The position numbers were made by a program, and so were the translations under genes. 64,000 nucleotides of DNA from Bog-473 sp963783245 (GTDB lineage: Bacteria > Actinomycetota > Acidimicrobiia > Acidimicrobiales > RAAP-2): assembly GCA_963783245.1 (NCBI GenBank), contig CAWAMS010000002.1:930001-994000 (forward strand), given 5' to 3'. The notes under the pieces were generated by a model. It had not been told where the DNA came from and ran no database searches. It was given only the letters and a program-made list of their open reading frames with translations. Numbering within the stretch: the stretch's first letter is position 1; the number at the start of each line of letters is the position of its first letter. Shown piece after piece: positions 10,198 to 20,292 of the stretch.

Positions 10198-11586
10198 ATG
10201 CGTGCCACCACTGAACCGTTGGAGGGAAACCTCGTCCGCCTGAGCGTCGAGATCGACGAGCCAGAGTTCGACAAGGCTCTCGTTGACGTCGTCAAGACAC
10301 TGGCCACCCAAATCCGCGTGCCGGGTTTCCGGCCCGGAAAGGTGCCGCGCAAGGTGCTGGAAGCCCGCATGGGCGGCGCCGGCGCGCTGCGGGCCGAAGC
10401 CCTTCGCGAAGCGTTGCCCGACTTCTATGCCCGCGCCGTCGTCGATTCGGAGATCGACCCCATCGCCTCCCCGGAGATCGACATCACATCGGGCGAGGAC
10501 AGTGGCGCCATCAGCTTCGACGCCGTCGTCCAGGTGCGGCCGACCGTCTCCATTCCCGGATACGACGGCCTGCAGGTGACCTTGCCCGGCATCGTCGTCA
10601 GCGACGAGGACATCGACCGCCAGATCGATCGGCTGCGCGAGAACGACGCCGAGCTCGAGCTCGTGGGGCGGCCCGCTATCGATGGCGACCTGGTGACCAT
10701 CGACCTGCACGGGAACGACCCCAGCGGGGCTGAAGTGGTCGGCGTGGACGACTATCTCTACGAGGTGGGGAGCGCCACGGTCACGGCGGAGCTCGACGAG
10801 ACGCTGCGCGGCGCCAAAGCCGGCGACATCTTGACGTTCTCGTCCGCTGCGCCCGGCGACGAGGACGAGGTGATCTCGTTCCGGGTCCTCGTCAAGGACG
10901 TCAAAACCAAGAAATTGCCCGAGCCGACAGACGAGTGGGCAGCCGAGAGCTCCGAATTCGACACCGTGGCCGAGCTGCGGGCCGACATCTCCGATCGCCT
11001 GGCCCGGGTCAAGCTCGTGCAGAGCCAGATGGCCCTGCGTGAGAACACCATCGAGGCGGTGGCGGCCCTGGTGGATGACGGTGACGTCCCCGAAGTGCTC
11101 GTCGATTCCGAGGTGAACGAGCGACTCCATGACCTCCAACACCGGCTGGAGGCGCAAAAGCTGGGCTTGGGCGAATACCTCCAGGCCACGGGGCGCACGC
11201 CTGACGATCTCCTGGCCGCCGTGCGGGCCGACGCCCACCGGGCGGTGAAGGCCGATTTGGCCCTCCGTGCCCTGGCTGAGGCCGAGGAACTGGGCTTGAG
11301 CGACGAGGAGCTCGACGCCGAAATCGCCACCATGGCCGAGCGGATGGAGACCACTCCCGGGGAGCTGCGGCGCCAACTCGACACGGCCGGACGAACCGGC
11401 GCGGTACGCTCGGAGCTACGAAAGGGCAAGGCGCTGCAGTGGCTGCTGGACCATGTGGAGCTCTTCGATGAAGAGGGCAATCCGATGTCGCGGGACGACC
11501 TGAAGGCCGACGCGGCGGCGGAGGCCATCGAGGAGGGCGCTGACGTGTCCGACGAGGTGGCCGAGGAAGACGAGGAGAACGGGTGA
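10198..11586 (+). CDS. tig: trigger factor (peptidyl-prolyl isomerase chaperone)
   Basis: Ribosome-associated chaperone that binds nascent chains. The N-terminal domain begins MRATTEPLEGNLVRLSVEID and contains GFRPGKVPRKVLEARMG, the ribosome-docking signature. The PPIase middle domain (VTIDLHGNDPSG) and helical C-terminal domain follow, ending in an acidic tail (EVAEEDEENG). About 462 aa, normal for actinobacteria. GTG codons at 10186 and 10195 are alternative starts; the ATG at 10198 fits homologues best. The stop overlaps clpP as TGATG, a conserved tig-clpP-clpX order. Confidence 0.96.
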   Translation: MRATTEPLEGNLVRLSVEIDEPEFDKALVDVVKTLATQIRVPGFRPGKVPRKVLEARMGGAGALRAEALREALPDFYARAVVDSEIDPIASPEIDITSGEDSGAISFDAVVQVRPTVSIPGYDGLQVTLPGIVVSDEDIDRQIDRLRENDAELELVGRPAIDGDLVTIDLHGNDPSGAEVVGVDDYLYEVGSATVTAELDETLRGAKAGDILTFSSAAPGDEDEVISFRVLVKDVKTKKLPEPTDEWAAESSEFDTVAELRADISDRLARVKLVQSQMALRENTIEAVAALVDDGDVPEVLVDSEVNERLHDLQHRLEAQKLGLGEYLQATGRTPDDLLAAVRADAHRAVKADLALRALAEAEELGLSDEELDAEIATMAERMETTPGELRRQLDTAGRTGAVRSELRKGKALQWLLDHVELFDEEGNPMSRDDLKADAAAEAIEEGADVSDEVAEEDEENG

Positions 11587-12233
11587 TGATGCAGAACGGT
11601 GAGCGGTATCGGGCGAACAACTATCTCGTTCCGACAGTCATCGAGTCGTCCAATCGCGGTGAGCGCGCGTACGACCTCTATTCGCGCCTCCTGCGTGAGC
11701 GCATCATCTTTCTCGGCACCCCGGTGGACGACACCGTGGCCAACCTGGTCTGCGCCCAGATGCTGTTCTTGGAATCCGAGGAGCCGGACAAGGAGATCCA
11801 CCTCTACATCAACTCGCCCGGCGGGGACATCACGGCGCTGTTCGCCATTTACGACACGCTGAAGTTCATCAAGCCGGACGTCTCCACCTTCTGCTACGGC
11901 CAGGCCGCCTCCGCGGCGGCCGTGCTCCTGGCGGCCGGCGCACCCGGCAAGCGGTTCGCACTCCCGCACGCACGGATCCTCTTGCATCAACCCTGGGGCG
12001 GCGTGGAGGGCCAGGCGAGCGACATCGAGCTCCAGGCCAAGGAGATCCTCCGCATGCGTGACCTGTTGACGAGCATGCTGGCCGAGGACACGGGCCAGAC
12101 GCACGAGAAGGTCACCAAGGACACGGACCGCGATTTCATCATGACAGCGGACGAGGCGGTGACGTACGGCGTGATCGACGAGATCATCACTTCCCGCACG
12201 ATCGCCCCGCTCGAAGCTATCGGCGCTGCATAG
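11586..12233 (+). CDS. clpP: ATP-dependent Clp protease proteolytic subunit
   Basis: Serine protease subunit that forms the ClpP chamber and works with the ClpX encoded next. About 215 aa. The catalytic Ser is in GQAASAAA (S109), His in ILLHQP (H134) and Asp in the KDTDRD motif. The substrate-strand motif NSPGGDI is present. The ATG at 11586 overlaps the tig stop; a GTG at 11583 and an ATG at 11589 are alternatives. No second clpP copy is seen in this window, although actinobacteria often have two. Confidence 0.96.
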   Translation: MMQNGERYRANNYLVPTVIESSNRGERAYDLYSRLLRERIIFLGTPVDDTVANLVCAQMLFLESEEPDKEIHLYINSPGGDITALFAIYDTLKFIKPDVSTFCYGQAASAAAVLLAAGAPGKRFALPHARILLHQPWGGVEGQASDIELQAKEILRMRDLLTSMLAEDTGQTHEKVTKDTDRDFIMTADEAVTYGVIDEIITSRTIAPLEAIGAA

Positions 12234-12278
12234 GCCATCGAGAACGTCTCGGCGAGAGCAACGGGGAGAGGGGTTTCG

Positions 12279-13553
12279 GTGGCGAAGTTCGGCGAAGGCG
12301 GAGATCTGGTCAAATGCAGCTTCTGCGGCAAGACGCAGAAGCAGGTCAAGAAACTGATCGCCGGACCTGGGGTCTACATCTGCGATGAGTGCATCGATCT
12401 GTGCAACGACATCATCGCCGAAGAGCGCGACGAGACGGCGGAGCTCTCCTTCGAGGACCTGCCCAAGCCGAAGGAGATCTTCAGTTTCCTGAACGACTAC
12501 GTCGTCGGCCAGGAGTACGCCAAGAAGATCCTTTCCGTGGCCGTCTACAACCACTACAAGCGGGTGCAGGCCGGACCGGTCCAGGAGGACGGGGTCGAAC
12601 TGGCCAAGTCCAACATCCTTCTGCTCGGTCCGACCGGGTGCGGTAAGACGCTGCTGGCCCAGACGCTCGCCCGCATGCTGAACGTGCCCTTCGCGATCGC
12701 CGACGCCACCGCGCTGACCGAGGCCGGCTATGTCGGGTGAGGATGTCGAGAACATCCTGCTCAAGTTGATCCAGGCGGCGGACTACGACGTCAAGCGGGC
12801 AGAGACCGGCATCATCTACATCGACGAGATCGACAAGATCGCCCGCAAGAGCGAGAACCCCTCCATCACGCGTGACGTATCGGGCGAAGGTGTCCAGCAG
12901 GCGTTGCTGAAGATCCTCGAGGGCACGACGGCGTCGGTTCCCCCCAGGGCGGGCGCAAGCACCCCCACCAGGAATTCATCCAGATCGACACCACGAACAT
13001 CCTGTTCATCTGCGGTGGGGCGTTCGCCGGCTTGGACCGGCTGATCGAGGGTCGCATCGGCAAGCGGGGCATCGGCTTCCGCGCCGAGGTGCACCGCCGC
13101 GAGCGCGACGACGGGGAGATCCTGCGTCACGTGCTGCCTGAGGACCTGATCAAGTTCGGCCTCATCCCCGAGTTCATCGGGCGTCTGCCCGTGGTGAGCG
13201 CCGTTTCCCCCCTCTTCAAGGACGCCCTCGTCCAGATTCTGGTCGAGCCCAAGAACGCGCTCTCCCGGCAGTACGAGCGTGTCTTCGCCCTCGACAATGT
13301 CGAGCTCGAGTTCACGCCCGACGCGCTGGAGGCGGTGGCCGAGCAGGCCATGCTCCGTGGGACCGGCGCCCGCGGCCTCCGGGCCATTCTCGAAGAAGTC
13401 CTGTTGGACGTGATGTACGACCTTCCGAGTCGCTCTGACGTCGGCAAGTGCGTGGTCGACCGCGCCGTGGTGCTGGACCGGGTCGCTCCGACCCTGGTTC
13501 CCGTGGGCGGCGTTCCGGTCAAGTCGACCCGCACCCGGCGCGCCGCTTCCTAG
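12279..13553 (+). CDS. clpX: ATP-dependent Clp protease ATP-binding subunit ClpX (two frameshifts)
   Basis: AAA+ unfoldase that feeds ClpP. An N-terminal C4 zinc domain (CSFCGKTQ ... CDECIDLC), Walker A GPTGCGKT, Walker B IYIDEIDK, the pore-loop region and a C-terminal domain (ARGLRAILEEVLLDVMYDLP) account for a normal protein of about 425 aa. The frame breaks twice. Near 12737 GYVG is followed by an in-frame TGA unless one G of GGGT is removed. Near 12945 a C-run has six Cs where VPPQGGRKHPHQEF needs seven. The two shifts are of opposite sign. GTG start at 12279 after GGGAGAGGGG. ClpX is normally important for viability, so error is more likely than decay. Confidence 0.93.
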
Positions 13554-13577
13554 CCGGCGCCGGCCGCACGCTGTCGG

Positions 13578-14956
13578 GTGGCTGAGGAGAGCAGCGGGAC
13601 CGGTCCGCCCTCAATGGGGTTTCGCCGACCTCGACGCCGCTTTGGAGTGGCTGGACGGCCACATCGATTTCGAGTCGAACATGCCCAGTCGGCGGGCCCT
13701 GCCCACGCTCGATCGCATGAAATCGCTCATGGCCGTGCTGGGCGACCCTCACGAATCGATTCCCTCGGTCCACATCACCGGGACCAACGGCAAGGGCTCC
13801 ACCTCGGCCATGGTGTCCGCCTTGCTGATGGCCCAGGGCCTGAGCGTCGGGACCTACACGAGCCCGAACCTGCACCGTGTCTCCGAGCGCCTGGCGCACA
13901 ATGGCGAACCGATCGGTGACGAGGCCTTTCTCGACGTGCTCTCGGAACTGGCCTCGCTCGAGGCACATGGTCCCCGAGCGGCCCACCCGCTTCGAGCTGC
14001 TGACCGCCGCCGCGCTGTCGTGGTTCGCCGACGACGCCGTCGATGCCATGGTGGTCGAGGTGGGGCTGGGCGGCACGTGGGACAGCACGAACGTGCTGCA
14101 CGGCGACGTCGCCGTCCTGACCAATTTCAGTTACGACCACACCGATGTGCTCGGACCGACCCTCGAAGGCATCACCGAAGACAAGTCGGGGATCATCGAA
14201 GCCGGGAGCCACGTGGTCGTGGGCGAGACCCGGGCCGATCTGGTGGCGATCGTCGAAGCCCATGCGGCCCGCGTGGGTGCGGCCGGGGTATGGGTGGCCG
14301 ACCGGGACTTCGGCTGCGCGGAGAACCGGGTCGCCGTCGGAGGCAGGTTGGTGACGCTGTGGACGCCCGGTGGACGCTACGAGGATGTGCTCGTGCCCCT
14401 GCACGGTGCGCATCAGGGACGCAACGCGGCCTGTGCCCTCGCCGCGGCGGAGGCGTTCTTCGGGCGTCCGCTCGACCCCGAAGTCGTCGACGAGGGTTTC
14501 GGGGTCGTCCGGGTGCCCGGTCGCCTCGAAGTGTTGGGGCGGCGGCCGCTCCTGTTGGTCGACGGGGCGCACAACGTGGCCGGGATGACCGCGCTCGGCC
14601 TCGCCCTGGCCGAGGAGTTCGCGGTCGACGGCAACAGCGTGGCCGTGATCGGCATGCTCTCGGGTCGAGATCCTCTGGCCATGCTGGCGGCCCTGGCGCC
14701 TTCTGACGTGTCCACCATCGTGGCGTGCCAACCCGATTCGCCGCGGGCCCTTCCGGCCGAGGACGTGGCGGACGCCGCCCGGGCCCTGGGCCTGAACGTG
14801 CACGTGGAGCCGTCGGTGCTCGATGCCCTGGCCCGGGCGAGGGGACTGGTCAATGCCCGTGGCCTGGTCGTGGTCGCCGGATCGCTCTACACGGTGGGCA
14901 CGGCCCGCGGCGAGATCCTCGCCGGTGCCGTCGGCTGGGAGGACGCCGGCCGCTGA
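13578..14956 (+). CDS. folC: bifunctional folylpolyglutamate/dihydrofolate synthase (two frameshifts)
   Basis: Adds glutamate to folates. The P-loop HITGTNGKGSTSAMV, the folate-contact region TSPNLHRVSERLAHNG, VVEVGLGGTWDSTN and the C-terminal VDGAHNVAGM are all present. Frames change near 13617 (ATGGGGTTT should lose one G to give SMGFADLDAALEWL) and near 13965 (one extra base around CATGGTCCCCGAG). A GTG at 13578 is the probable start, giving MAEESSGTG. About 459 aa after repair. It follows clpX by 24 bases. Confidence 0.92.
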
Positions 14957-14969
14957 GCCAGGTCGATCT

Positions 14970-15019
14970 CTCAACCAATAGTTGAGGGTTGAGCCCGCAG
15001 GTCTCAACGTGAGGTTGAG
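14970..15019. promoter_or_regulatory. paired inverted repeats CTCAAC-N5-GTTGAG upstream of ndk
   Basis: Two copies of the same perfect inverted repeat lie at 14970-14986 and 15003-15019, with different spacers (CAATA and GTGAG) and centres 33 bp apart, about three helical turns. An extra half site GGTTGAG sits at 14987-14993. The spacing and conserved arms suggest a dimeric DNA-binding protein acting on ndk. The arms could also pair in RNA in alternative ways, so an attenuator is possible. No regulator is known to me for this motif. Confidence 0.5.
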
Positions 15020-15088
15020 GGTCTCTCGCATCGCGCACCGTGGGGTGGCCCTCCACCCCGTCTGTGCTGCTGCTACTGTCCTCCGCTC

Positions 15089-15505
15089 GTGGATCGAACC
15101 CTTGTCATTGTGAAGCCCGATGGTGTCGAACGCGGACTGATCGGCGAGATCGTCGGCCGGTTGGAGCGCAAGAATCTGCGTCTCGTGGCCGCCGAATTGC
15201 GCACAGTCAGCACCGAGCAGGCGCAGGCGCACTACGCCGAGCACGCCGAACGCCCGTTTTTCGGTGATTTGGTGAAATTCTTCACGCGTTCGCCCGTTCT
15301 CCTCATGGTCGTCGAGGGCCCGAAGGACACATTCGCCGTCGTGCGCACGATGATGGGCGTGACGAACCCGGCCGAAGCCGCTCCGGGGACGATTCGTGGT
15401 GACCTCGGCATCGAGACGACCGAGAATCTGGTGCACGGCTCGGATTCACACGAGTCGGCGGCACGGGAAATCGCCCTTTTCTTCCCGGAACTCGCCTCTT
15501 CGTAA
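15089..15505 (+). CDS. ndk: nucleoside diphosphate kinase
   Basis: Transfers the gamma phosphate between nucleoside triphosphates and diphosphates. The 138-aa protein has the standard start RTLVIVKPDGVERG and the active-site His116 in NLVHGSDS. GTG start at 15089; a -10-like TACTGT lies 9 nt upstream with no Shine-Dalgarno, so a leaderless mRNA is possible. A hairpin CCTCTT-CGT-AAGAGG at 15495-15509 spans the stop codon and could weakly end transcription. Confidence 0.96.
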   Translation: MDRTLVIVKPDGVERGLIGEIVGRLERKNLRLVAAELRTVSTEQAQAHYAEHAERPFFGDLVKFFTRSPVLLMVVEGPKDTFAVVRTMMGVTNPAEAAPGTIRGDLGIETTENLVHGSDSHESAAREIALFFPELASS

Positions 15506-15526
15506 GAGGTTGCCGGAGAGGTTGCC

Positions 15527-15555
15527 TTGTGGTTGACCGAACCGTCCCCTAACCT
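15527..15555 (+). promoter_or_regulatory. candidate sigma-70-type promoter for mreB operon
   Basis: TTGTGG (15527-15532), a 17-bp spacer and TAACCT (15550-15555) form a plausible promoter about 70 bases before mreB. The leader then holds two GGTACC palindromes (15556-15561 and 15571-15576) around a 9-bp spacer, which could be an operator. Confidence 0.45.
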
Positions 15556-15623
15556 GGTACCTCACCTACAGGTACCGGATTCCCTCCGGTGCTCGTCCCG
15601 CATACACCGGGAGAAAGTCCTTT

Positions 15624-16655
15624 ATGGCAGACAATCGCCTTTCCCTCCTTGGTCGTGACATGGCTGTCGACTTGGGTACTGCCAACACCCTCGTCTATGT
15701 GCGCGGTCGCGGCATCGTCCTGAACGAACCCTCTGTGGTCGCGGTGGACGTCAAAGACGGGCGCCCGTTGGCGGTGGGCGCCGAGGCGAAACGGATGATC
15801 GGACGAACACCGTCGAACATCCAAGCGATCCGCCCACTCAAGGACGGCGTGATCGCCGACTTCGAGATCTGCGAGAAAATGCTGCGCTACTTCATCCATC
15901 GCGTGCACCAGCGCCGCTTCGCCAAACCCCGCATGGTCATCTGCGTTCCCTCCGGCATCACCGGCGTGGAACGGCGGGCCGTGATGGAAGCGGCGGAGTA
16001 CGCCGGCGCCCGCCGCGCCTACATCATCGAGGAGCCGATGGCGGCCGCGATCGGTGCCGGTCTTCCGGTACACGAGCCGACGGGCAACATGGTCGTCGAC
16101 ATCGGCGGAGGCACGACAGAGGTCGCTGTCATTTCGTTGGGTGGCATCGTGACGAGCCAGTCGGTCCGCATCGGCGGCGACGAGCTCGACGAGGCGATCA
16201 TCGCCTTCGTGAAGAAAGAGTTCAGCCTGGCCCTCGGCGAGCGCACGGCGGAGGAGATCAAGATCACCCTCGGCTCCGCATACGAGTTGGAGCAGGAGCT
16301 GCACGCCGAGATCCGCGGTCGGGACCTCGTGAGCGGTCTGCCGAAGACCATTGTGGTGTCCACCGAGGAAATCCGGCGGGCCATCGAAGAGCCGGTATCG
16401 GCCATCGTCGACGCCGTGAAGGTCACCCTCGACCGCACGCCGCCCGAGTTGGCCGCCGACATCATGGAGCAGGGCATCGTGCTGACCGGTGGGGGAGCGA
16501 TGCTGCACGGGCTGGCGGCCCGCCTGCAGAACGAAACAGGAATGCCCATCGTCGTCGCCCGCGACCCGCTCAATTGCGTCGCCGTCGGTGCCGGTCAATG
16601 TCTGGAAGAGTTCGAAGCGCTCAAGCGGGTGCTGATCACCACGTCTACGCGCTGA
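15624..16655 (+). CDS. mreB: rod shape-determining protein MreB
   Basis: Actin-like cytoskeletal ATPase that organises lateral wall synthesis. The 343-aa protein has phosphate-1 motif AVDLGTANT, phosphate-2 DIGGGTTE and adenosine motif LTGGGAMLHGL. The ATG at 15624 follows GGGAGAAAG. It heads mreB-mreC-mreD-mrdA, a complete elongasome set except that no rodA follows. An intact mreB implies a rod-shaped or elongating cell, an informative trait because many actinobacteria lack it. Confidence 0.97.
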   Translation: MADNRLSLLGRDMAVDLGTANTLVYVRGRGIVLNEPSVVAVDVKDGRPLAVGAEAKRMIGRTPSNIQAIRPLKDGVIADFEICEKMLRYFIHRVHQRRFAKPRMVICVPSGITGVERRAVMEAAEYAGARRAYIIEEPMAAAIGAGLPVHEPTGNMVVDIGGGTTEVAVISLGGIVTSQSVRIGGDELDEAIIAFVKKEFSLALGERTAEEIKITLGSAYELEQELHAEIRGRDLVSGLPKTIVVSTEEIRRAIEEPVSAIVDAVKVTLDRTPPELAADIMEQGIVLTGGGAMLHGLAARLQNETGMPIVVARDPLNCVAVGAGQCLEEFEALKRVLITTSTR

Positions 16656-16677
16656 CGGATCGTCCGGTATTTCCGGG

Positions 16678-17518
16678 GTGGCGAGGTCACGGCGGTCGCG
16701 CCGCACGCTGACGGTTGTCGTGCTGGTCGTGTTGTCGCTCTCGATCATCTCGCTCGACCTCAACGGTCGGACGCACAGCATCACGTCTGGCGTGAAGTCG
16801 GCGGCGAACAGTGTGTTCTCGCCGCTGCGCAACGCGGTCAGCGACGTCCTCAGCCCGATCGGCGATTTCTTCGCCGGGGCCGTGCACTACGGATCGCTGC
16901 AATCGGAGAACCAGAAGCTGCGGGCCACTATCGGGAACCTGCGTCATGAACAAGGCCGAGTCCGCCTTCGAGAACAATCAGCTCCGCCAGCTGTTGGCCC
17001 TTCAGAACCTGCCGTTCCTCAACGCGCTTGCCCACCGTGACCGCAGCGACACAAGAACTGGACAGTTCGAACTTCACCATGACCATCACCATCGACAAGG
17101 GACGATCCGACGGCGTCGACGTCGGGATGCCGGTGGTCGGCGCATGGCGGACTGGTGGGACAGGTGATCCAGTCCTTTCACCACACCGCCGTGGTGCGGC
17201 TGGTCAAGGACGGCCAATCCAAGGTGGGCGTGAGTTTCGGCACGACGCAGTCGTACACCGCCACGGTTGACGGCCAGGGCCCCAATTCGCCCATGACGGC
17301 GGATCTGGTGGCACCGCACACCCCGCTGCACAAGGGCGAGGAGATGTATCACGAGCAGTCTCGACGCTGCCGCCTTCCCTCCCGGCATCCCGGTGGCGCA
17401 GGTCTCGTCCTTCCACACCAGTGCCGGCGCCAGTCAGATGACGATCGCGGTCACACCGTCGGCCGACCTCAGCCAATTGGCCTATGTGAGCGTCGTGCTC
17501 TGGGAGCCTCCGGCGTGA
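16678..17518 (+). CDS. mreC: rod shape-determining protein MreC (at least four frameshifts)
   Basis: Bitopic elongasome scaffold between MreB and PBP2. Starts GTG at 16678 with a basic N-terminus and one membrane segment (LTVVVLVVLSLSIISLDL), a coiled coil (YGSLQSENQKLRATIGNLRHEQ), then beta domains: FTMTITIDKGRSDGVDVGMP, VGQVIQSFHHTAVVRLVKD and a final VAQVSSFHTSAGASQM ending in VSVVLWEPPA. These pieces lie in different frames, changing near 16950, 17030, 17145 and 17350. The stop at 17516-17518 overlaps the mreD GTG (GTGA), so the end is secure. The whole is about 280 aa. Confidence 0.88.
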
Positions 17519-18054
17519 GCGCTCGCGTCGTCCTCCGCCTCGCCCTGGTGACGCTGCTCCTGCTGTTGGTCCAGTCGACCGTGTTGCTCTCGATACGGAT
17601 CGGGGGCATCCACCCCGACATCTTGTGGCTCCTGCCGATCACCGCGGCCCTCCTCGCTGGCCCCGAGACCGGCGCCCTCGTCGGATTCTGGTCCGGGCTG
17701 GCCTTCGACCTGGTCCTTCCCACGCCGTTCGGCCTCAGTGCCCTGGTCGGCTGCTTGCTGGGCTATTCGATCGGTGCCGCCACGGCGGCCGTCGACAGGC
17801 GTGCCGTGTGGCTGAAGCCGGTGGCCGCGGTTGTGGGGAGCGTCGCGGCTGACATGCTGTTCTCCGTGCTCGGAGCCATCTTCGGCCAACAACAGATGGT
17901 GCAGGTCGACTACCTCTCACTTTTCGTCATCGTCGCTGTGTCCAGCGCGCTGCTGGTGCTGCCCGTCAGCCGCTTGATGCGGTGGGCGCTCTTCGCAGAA
18001 GGGACCCGGCGCACGTTGGTGTCAGCCCAGTCGACTGAGGGTGGTCTTTGGTGA
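17515..18054 (+). CDS. mreD: rod shape-determining protein MreD
   Basis: Integral membrane partner of MreC. The GTG at 17515 overlaps the mreC stop. The 179-aa protein has about five hydrophobic segments, including LALVTLLLLLVQSTVLLSI and ILWLLPITAALLAGP, and the family-typical GFWSGLAFDLVLPTPFGLSAL. Its stop overlaps the mrdA GTG at 18051 (GTGA). The coupled chain suggests stoichiometric synthesis of the elongasome. Confidence 0.93.
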   Translation: MSARVVLRLALVTLLLLLVQSTVLLSIRIGGIHPDILWLLPITAALLAGPETGALVGFWSGLAFDLVLPTPFGLSALVGCLLGYSIGAATAAVDRRAVWLKPVAAVVGSVAADMLFSVLGAIFGQQQMVQVDYLSLFVIVAVSSALLVLPVSRLMRWALFAEGTRRTLVSAQSTEGGLW

Positions 18055-20269
18055 AGCGGACGCTGCGTCACCCCATCCGGGGAGATCGCCTCCATCCCAA
18101 GCCCTCGTCGCGACAGCCCGAGAAGTCGGCGTGGAGGAGCGAGGCACGCCAACCGCGCATGCGACCGCGCAAGAGCGTCAACGTCGCGTCACTCGTCGGA
18201 TCGCCCGAGGACCAACCGTCCCGCCCGAATCTCCGGCTGCGCGTGGTGGGGATCCTCTTCCTCGTCCTCTTCCTCGTCCTCGGACTGCGGCTGTGGACAT
18301 TGCAGGTCATCGACGGCAAGTCCTACGCCGCCGCCGTGACCCGCAACCAGGTCCGTGTGGTCCAGGTGGCCGCACCCCGGGGTCAGATCGTCGACCGGAA
18401 CGACACGACTCTGGTGACCAACGTGCCCGAACAGGAGCTCCTGCTCTCACGGGTCAGCGCAACGGAGCATCCCTCCATCATCGGCATGGTGGCCGCCCTG
18501 ATCGGCCAGACACCGGCGCAAGTGGAGCAGTCGGTGAAGAACGAGCGCTACAGCCCCTACGAACCGGTGCCGGTGGCGACCAATGTCCCGGCGGACACCG
18601 TGCAGTACCTGCAGACGCACCAGTCCGACTATCCCGGAGTCAGCGTGCAGACCGTCACGCAACGCTCGTATCCCCAGGGCGGTACCACCGCCACGCACGT
18701 GCTGGGGTACCTGGGGGACATCTCCCAAGCACAGATCAACGCGAACCCCAAGGCCGACTACAACCAGGGCAGCCTGGTGGGGCAGTCCGGCATCGAGCAG
18801 CAGTACGAGCAGTACCTGCGGGGCGTCAACGGGAGCCAGGCGCTCTCGGTGAACGCGTCGGGCGACGTGGTCGGCACGCTCTCCCGCACGGCGCCGAAGA
18901 TCGGCGACACCGTCGTGCTCAACATCGACACCGGCCTGCAGGAGGCAGGTGCAGAACGACCTGGCGACCCAGATCCTGGCGGATCGCAAGACGCCCGACG
19001 CCGAGGACGGCAACAAGCTGCCGCCGGCCATCAACGGAGCGGCGATCGTGATGAACCCGCAGAACGGTCAGGTGCTGGCGATGGCCTCGTATCCCACCTA
19101 TGACCTCAATCAGTGGGTCGGCGGTATCTCGAGCGCGAACTTCGCCGCGTTGCAAGCGAGCCAGGCCGAGAACAACAACGCCATTCAGGGTCAGTACACG
19201 CCCGGTTCGACCTTCAAGTTGATCACCGCCACCGCCGATCTGCAGGACGGGGTGTACAGCCCGTCGAAGTACTACGACGACACCGGGACCTTCAAGGTGG
19301 CGAACTGCACCGGCGGCTCGTGCAATTTCACCGACAACGTGGGCGACACCGGCGGGGAGTACAACCTCGCCACGGCGCTGACCGTGTCCAGCGACTCGTA
19401 CTTCTACAACCTCGGGGAACTGTTCTGGGAGGGGCGGGCGACCTACGGGGCCAACGCAATCCAGAACGTGGCGGCCGCAGTACGGCGAAGGCGTCAGCAC
19501 CGGCATCGACCTCCCGAATGAGGGGGTGGGGCGCGTCGACAGCCAGACCGAACGGGAGAAACTGCACAAGGAAGCACCGGCAGCCTTTCCGAACACCACC
19601 TGGTACACGGGCGACAACGTCGAGATGGCATTCGGGCAGGGGGCGACGGCGTTGACGCCGATCGAACAAGCGGTGGCCTATGCCACCTTTGCCAACGGCG
19701 GGACGCGCTACGCCCCCGAAGTGGCGTCGGAGATCGTCGATCCGACCACCGGGAAGGTGGTGACCCAATTCGCGCCGAAGGTCCTGGGGCACGTGAACCT
19801 TCCCGCGGCCGTCTCCCAGCCCATCCTGCAGGGCCTCGAAGGCGTCATCGCCAACAAGAATGGGACGGCCTACGGCGTCTTCCAGGGTTTTCCGGCCAGC
19901 TGGAACCTGGCGGGCAAGACCGGGACGGCCACGAACCCCGGAGCGAAGGAGCCCAACAGCTGGTTCGTCGCCTTCGGGCCCAACCCGAACCCGCAATACG
20001 TCGTGCTCGCTGTCATCGACGAGGGTGGGTACGGCGCTGAAGCGGCGGCGCCGTTGGTGCGCAATATCTTCAACTACATCGTGGCGAACCCCATCGGCGC
20101 CGTGAAGACACCTACCGTGCAGAACCCCGCGTCATCCTCCGCACCGGTGAGCAACCCTCCCTTCGGCACGGCGACCACGACCACCACCACGACGCCCGCC
20201 ACGGCCCCGCCGGCCGCCCACTCGCCCACGACGACGACCACCACGTCGAAGTCGCCGTCGGGGGCCTAG
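18051..20269 (+). CDS. mrdA: penicillin-binding protein 2 (two frameshifts)
   Basis: Class B transpeptidase of the elongasome. A basic cytoplasmic tail of about 60 residues precedes the membrane anchor (VVGILFLVLFLVLGLRLWTL). The dimerisation domain follows, then the transpeptidase motifs STFK (in YTPGSTFKLIT), SSDS and AGKTGTA. The C-terminus is a Thr/Pro-rich tail. Frames change near 18945 (LQEQVQNDL restored by dropping one G) and near 19485 (AAQYGEGVSTG restored by dropping one C). GTG start at 18051 overlaps the mreD stop; a TTG at 18048 is less likely. No rodA flippase/polymerase follows. Confidence 0.93.
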
Positions 20270-20277
20270 GAGTCCCG

Positions 20278-20283
20278 TAGGGT
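20278..20283 (+). promoter_or_regulatory. -10-like TAGGGT before the radical SAM gene
   Basis: TAGGGT ends 9 nt before the ATG at 20293 and follows the mrdA stop by 8 nt. It fits the recurrent leaderless-start pattern, although the short gap from mrdA also allows simple read-through. Confidence 0.3.
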
Positions 20284-20292
20284 TTGGAGACG

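Noticed and set aside
9481..11376. 631-codon minus-strand frame across the MDMPI-family gene and tig
   Set aside because: It covers two well-supported plus-strand genes and matches no family; GC bias at third positions explains its openness.
10758..12764. 668-codon minus-strand frame across tig, clpP and clpX
   Set aside because: Ser/Asp-rich shadow of conserved genes with clear catalytic motifs on the other strand.
12730..13044. clpX fragments as separate small genes or programmed frameshifting
   Set aside because: No slippery site or stimulatory structure is seen, the shifts are of opposite sign, and many unrelated genes show the same one-base pattern, so error is the simpler account.
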